The notes under the pieces were generated by a model. That model saw only the letters and a list, made by a program, of their open reading frames with translations, was not told where the DNA came from and did not search any database. The translations under genes and the position numbers were made by a program. A stretch of 14,414 bases of DNA from an uncultured Anaerobutyricum sp. (GTDB lineage Bacteria; Bacillota; Clostridia; Lachnospirales; Lachnospiraceae): assembly GCA_934317185.1 (NCBI GenBank), contig CAKREJ010000032.1, forward strand, positions 1 to 14,414, in the 5' to 3' direction. Below are positions 14,405 to 14,414 of this stretch, piece by piece; the first letter of the stretch is position 1; the number at the start of each line of letters is the position of its first letter.

Positions 14405-14414
14405 CCTTTTTTGA

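Noticed and set aside
1..14414. CRISPR array, tRNA, rRNA, transposase or phage attachment site
   Set aside because: No regularly spaced repeats, tRNA-like cloverleaf, rRNA stretches or transposase motifs were seen; nearly all sequence is accounted for by coding regions with short gaps.

Overview
The window looks like a chromosomal segment of an anaerobic, AT-rich Firmicute, most likely a butyrate-producing Lachnospiraceae. Three things point there. The DUF951 gene sits directly before rpsF. A 446-residue CoA-transferase closely resembles the butyryl-CoA:acetate CoA-transferase of gut butyrate producers. The type VII secretion (T7SSb) genes are of Firmicutes type. Family assignments were made by recognising motifs by eye; no searches were run.

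Layout from the right edge, minus strand: two tandem WXG100 genes (14336-14046 and 14024-13707) and a LytTR regulator with a degenerate receiver (13676-12963) form an operon behind a TATAAT promoter. Next comes the CoA-transferase gene (12855-11515) with its own strong promoter. A large bidirectional terminator (11427-11487) separates it from a convergent plus-strand gene for an NdpA/YejK nucleoid-associated protein (10261-11397). Divergent from that, and running left on the minus strand, is a second operon: an EssC-like FtsK/SpoIIIE ATPase (10200-6265), a YukD/EsaB ubiquitin-like protein (6183-5887), a membrane-anchored Ser/Thr kinase (5870-4134) and a 1213-residue Ig-like repeat membrane protein (4130-489). 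The left edge holds DUF951 (405-229, own promoter) and the first codons of rpsF (own promoter).

The genes suggest a reduced or divergent T7SSb machine. The WXG100 proteins would be substrates or co-secretion partners, EssC the motor, and YukD the cytosolic accessory factor. A kinase-TM-helical protein sits where EssB/YukC, a pseudokinase-TM-helical protein, would be expected, yet it keeps all catalytic motifs. The large Ig-like protein could supply an extracellular stalk in place of EsaA/YueB. EssC appears to have only two intact P-loop ATPase domains and ends where the third would begin. No EssA, EsaA, LXG toxin or immunity gene is visible. The most interesting points are the active kinase in the EssB position next to an EssC with FHA-like domains, the LytTR protein whose phospho-acceptor Asp is Glu, and a GC-rich palindrome/G8 element between essC and yukD.
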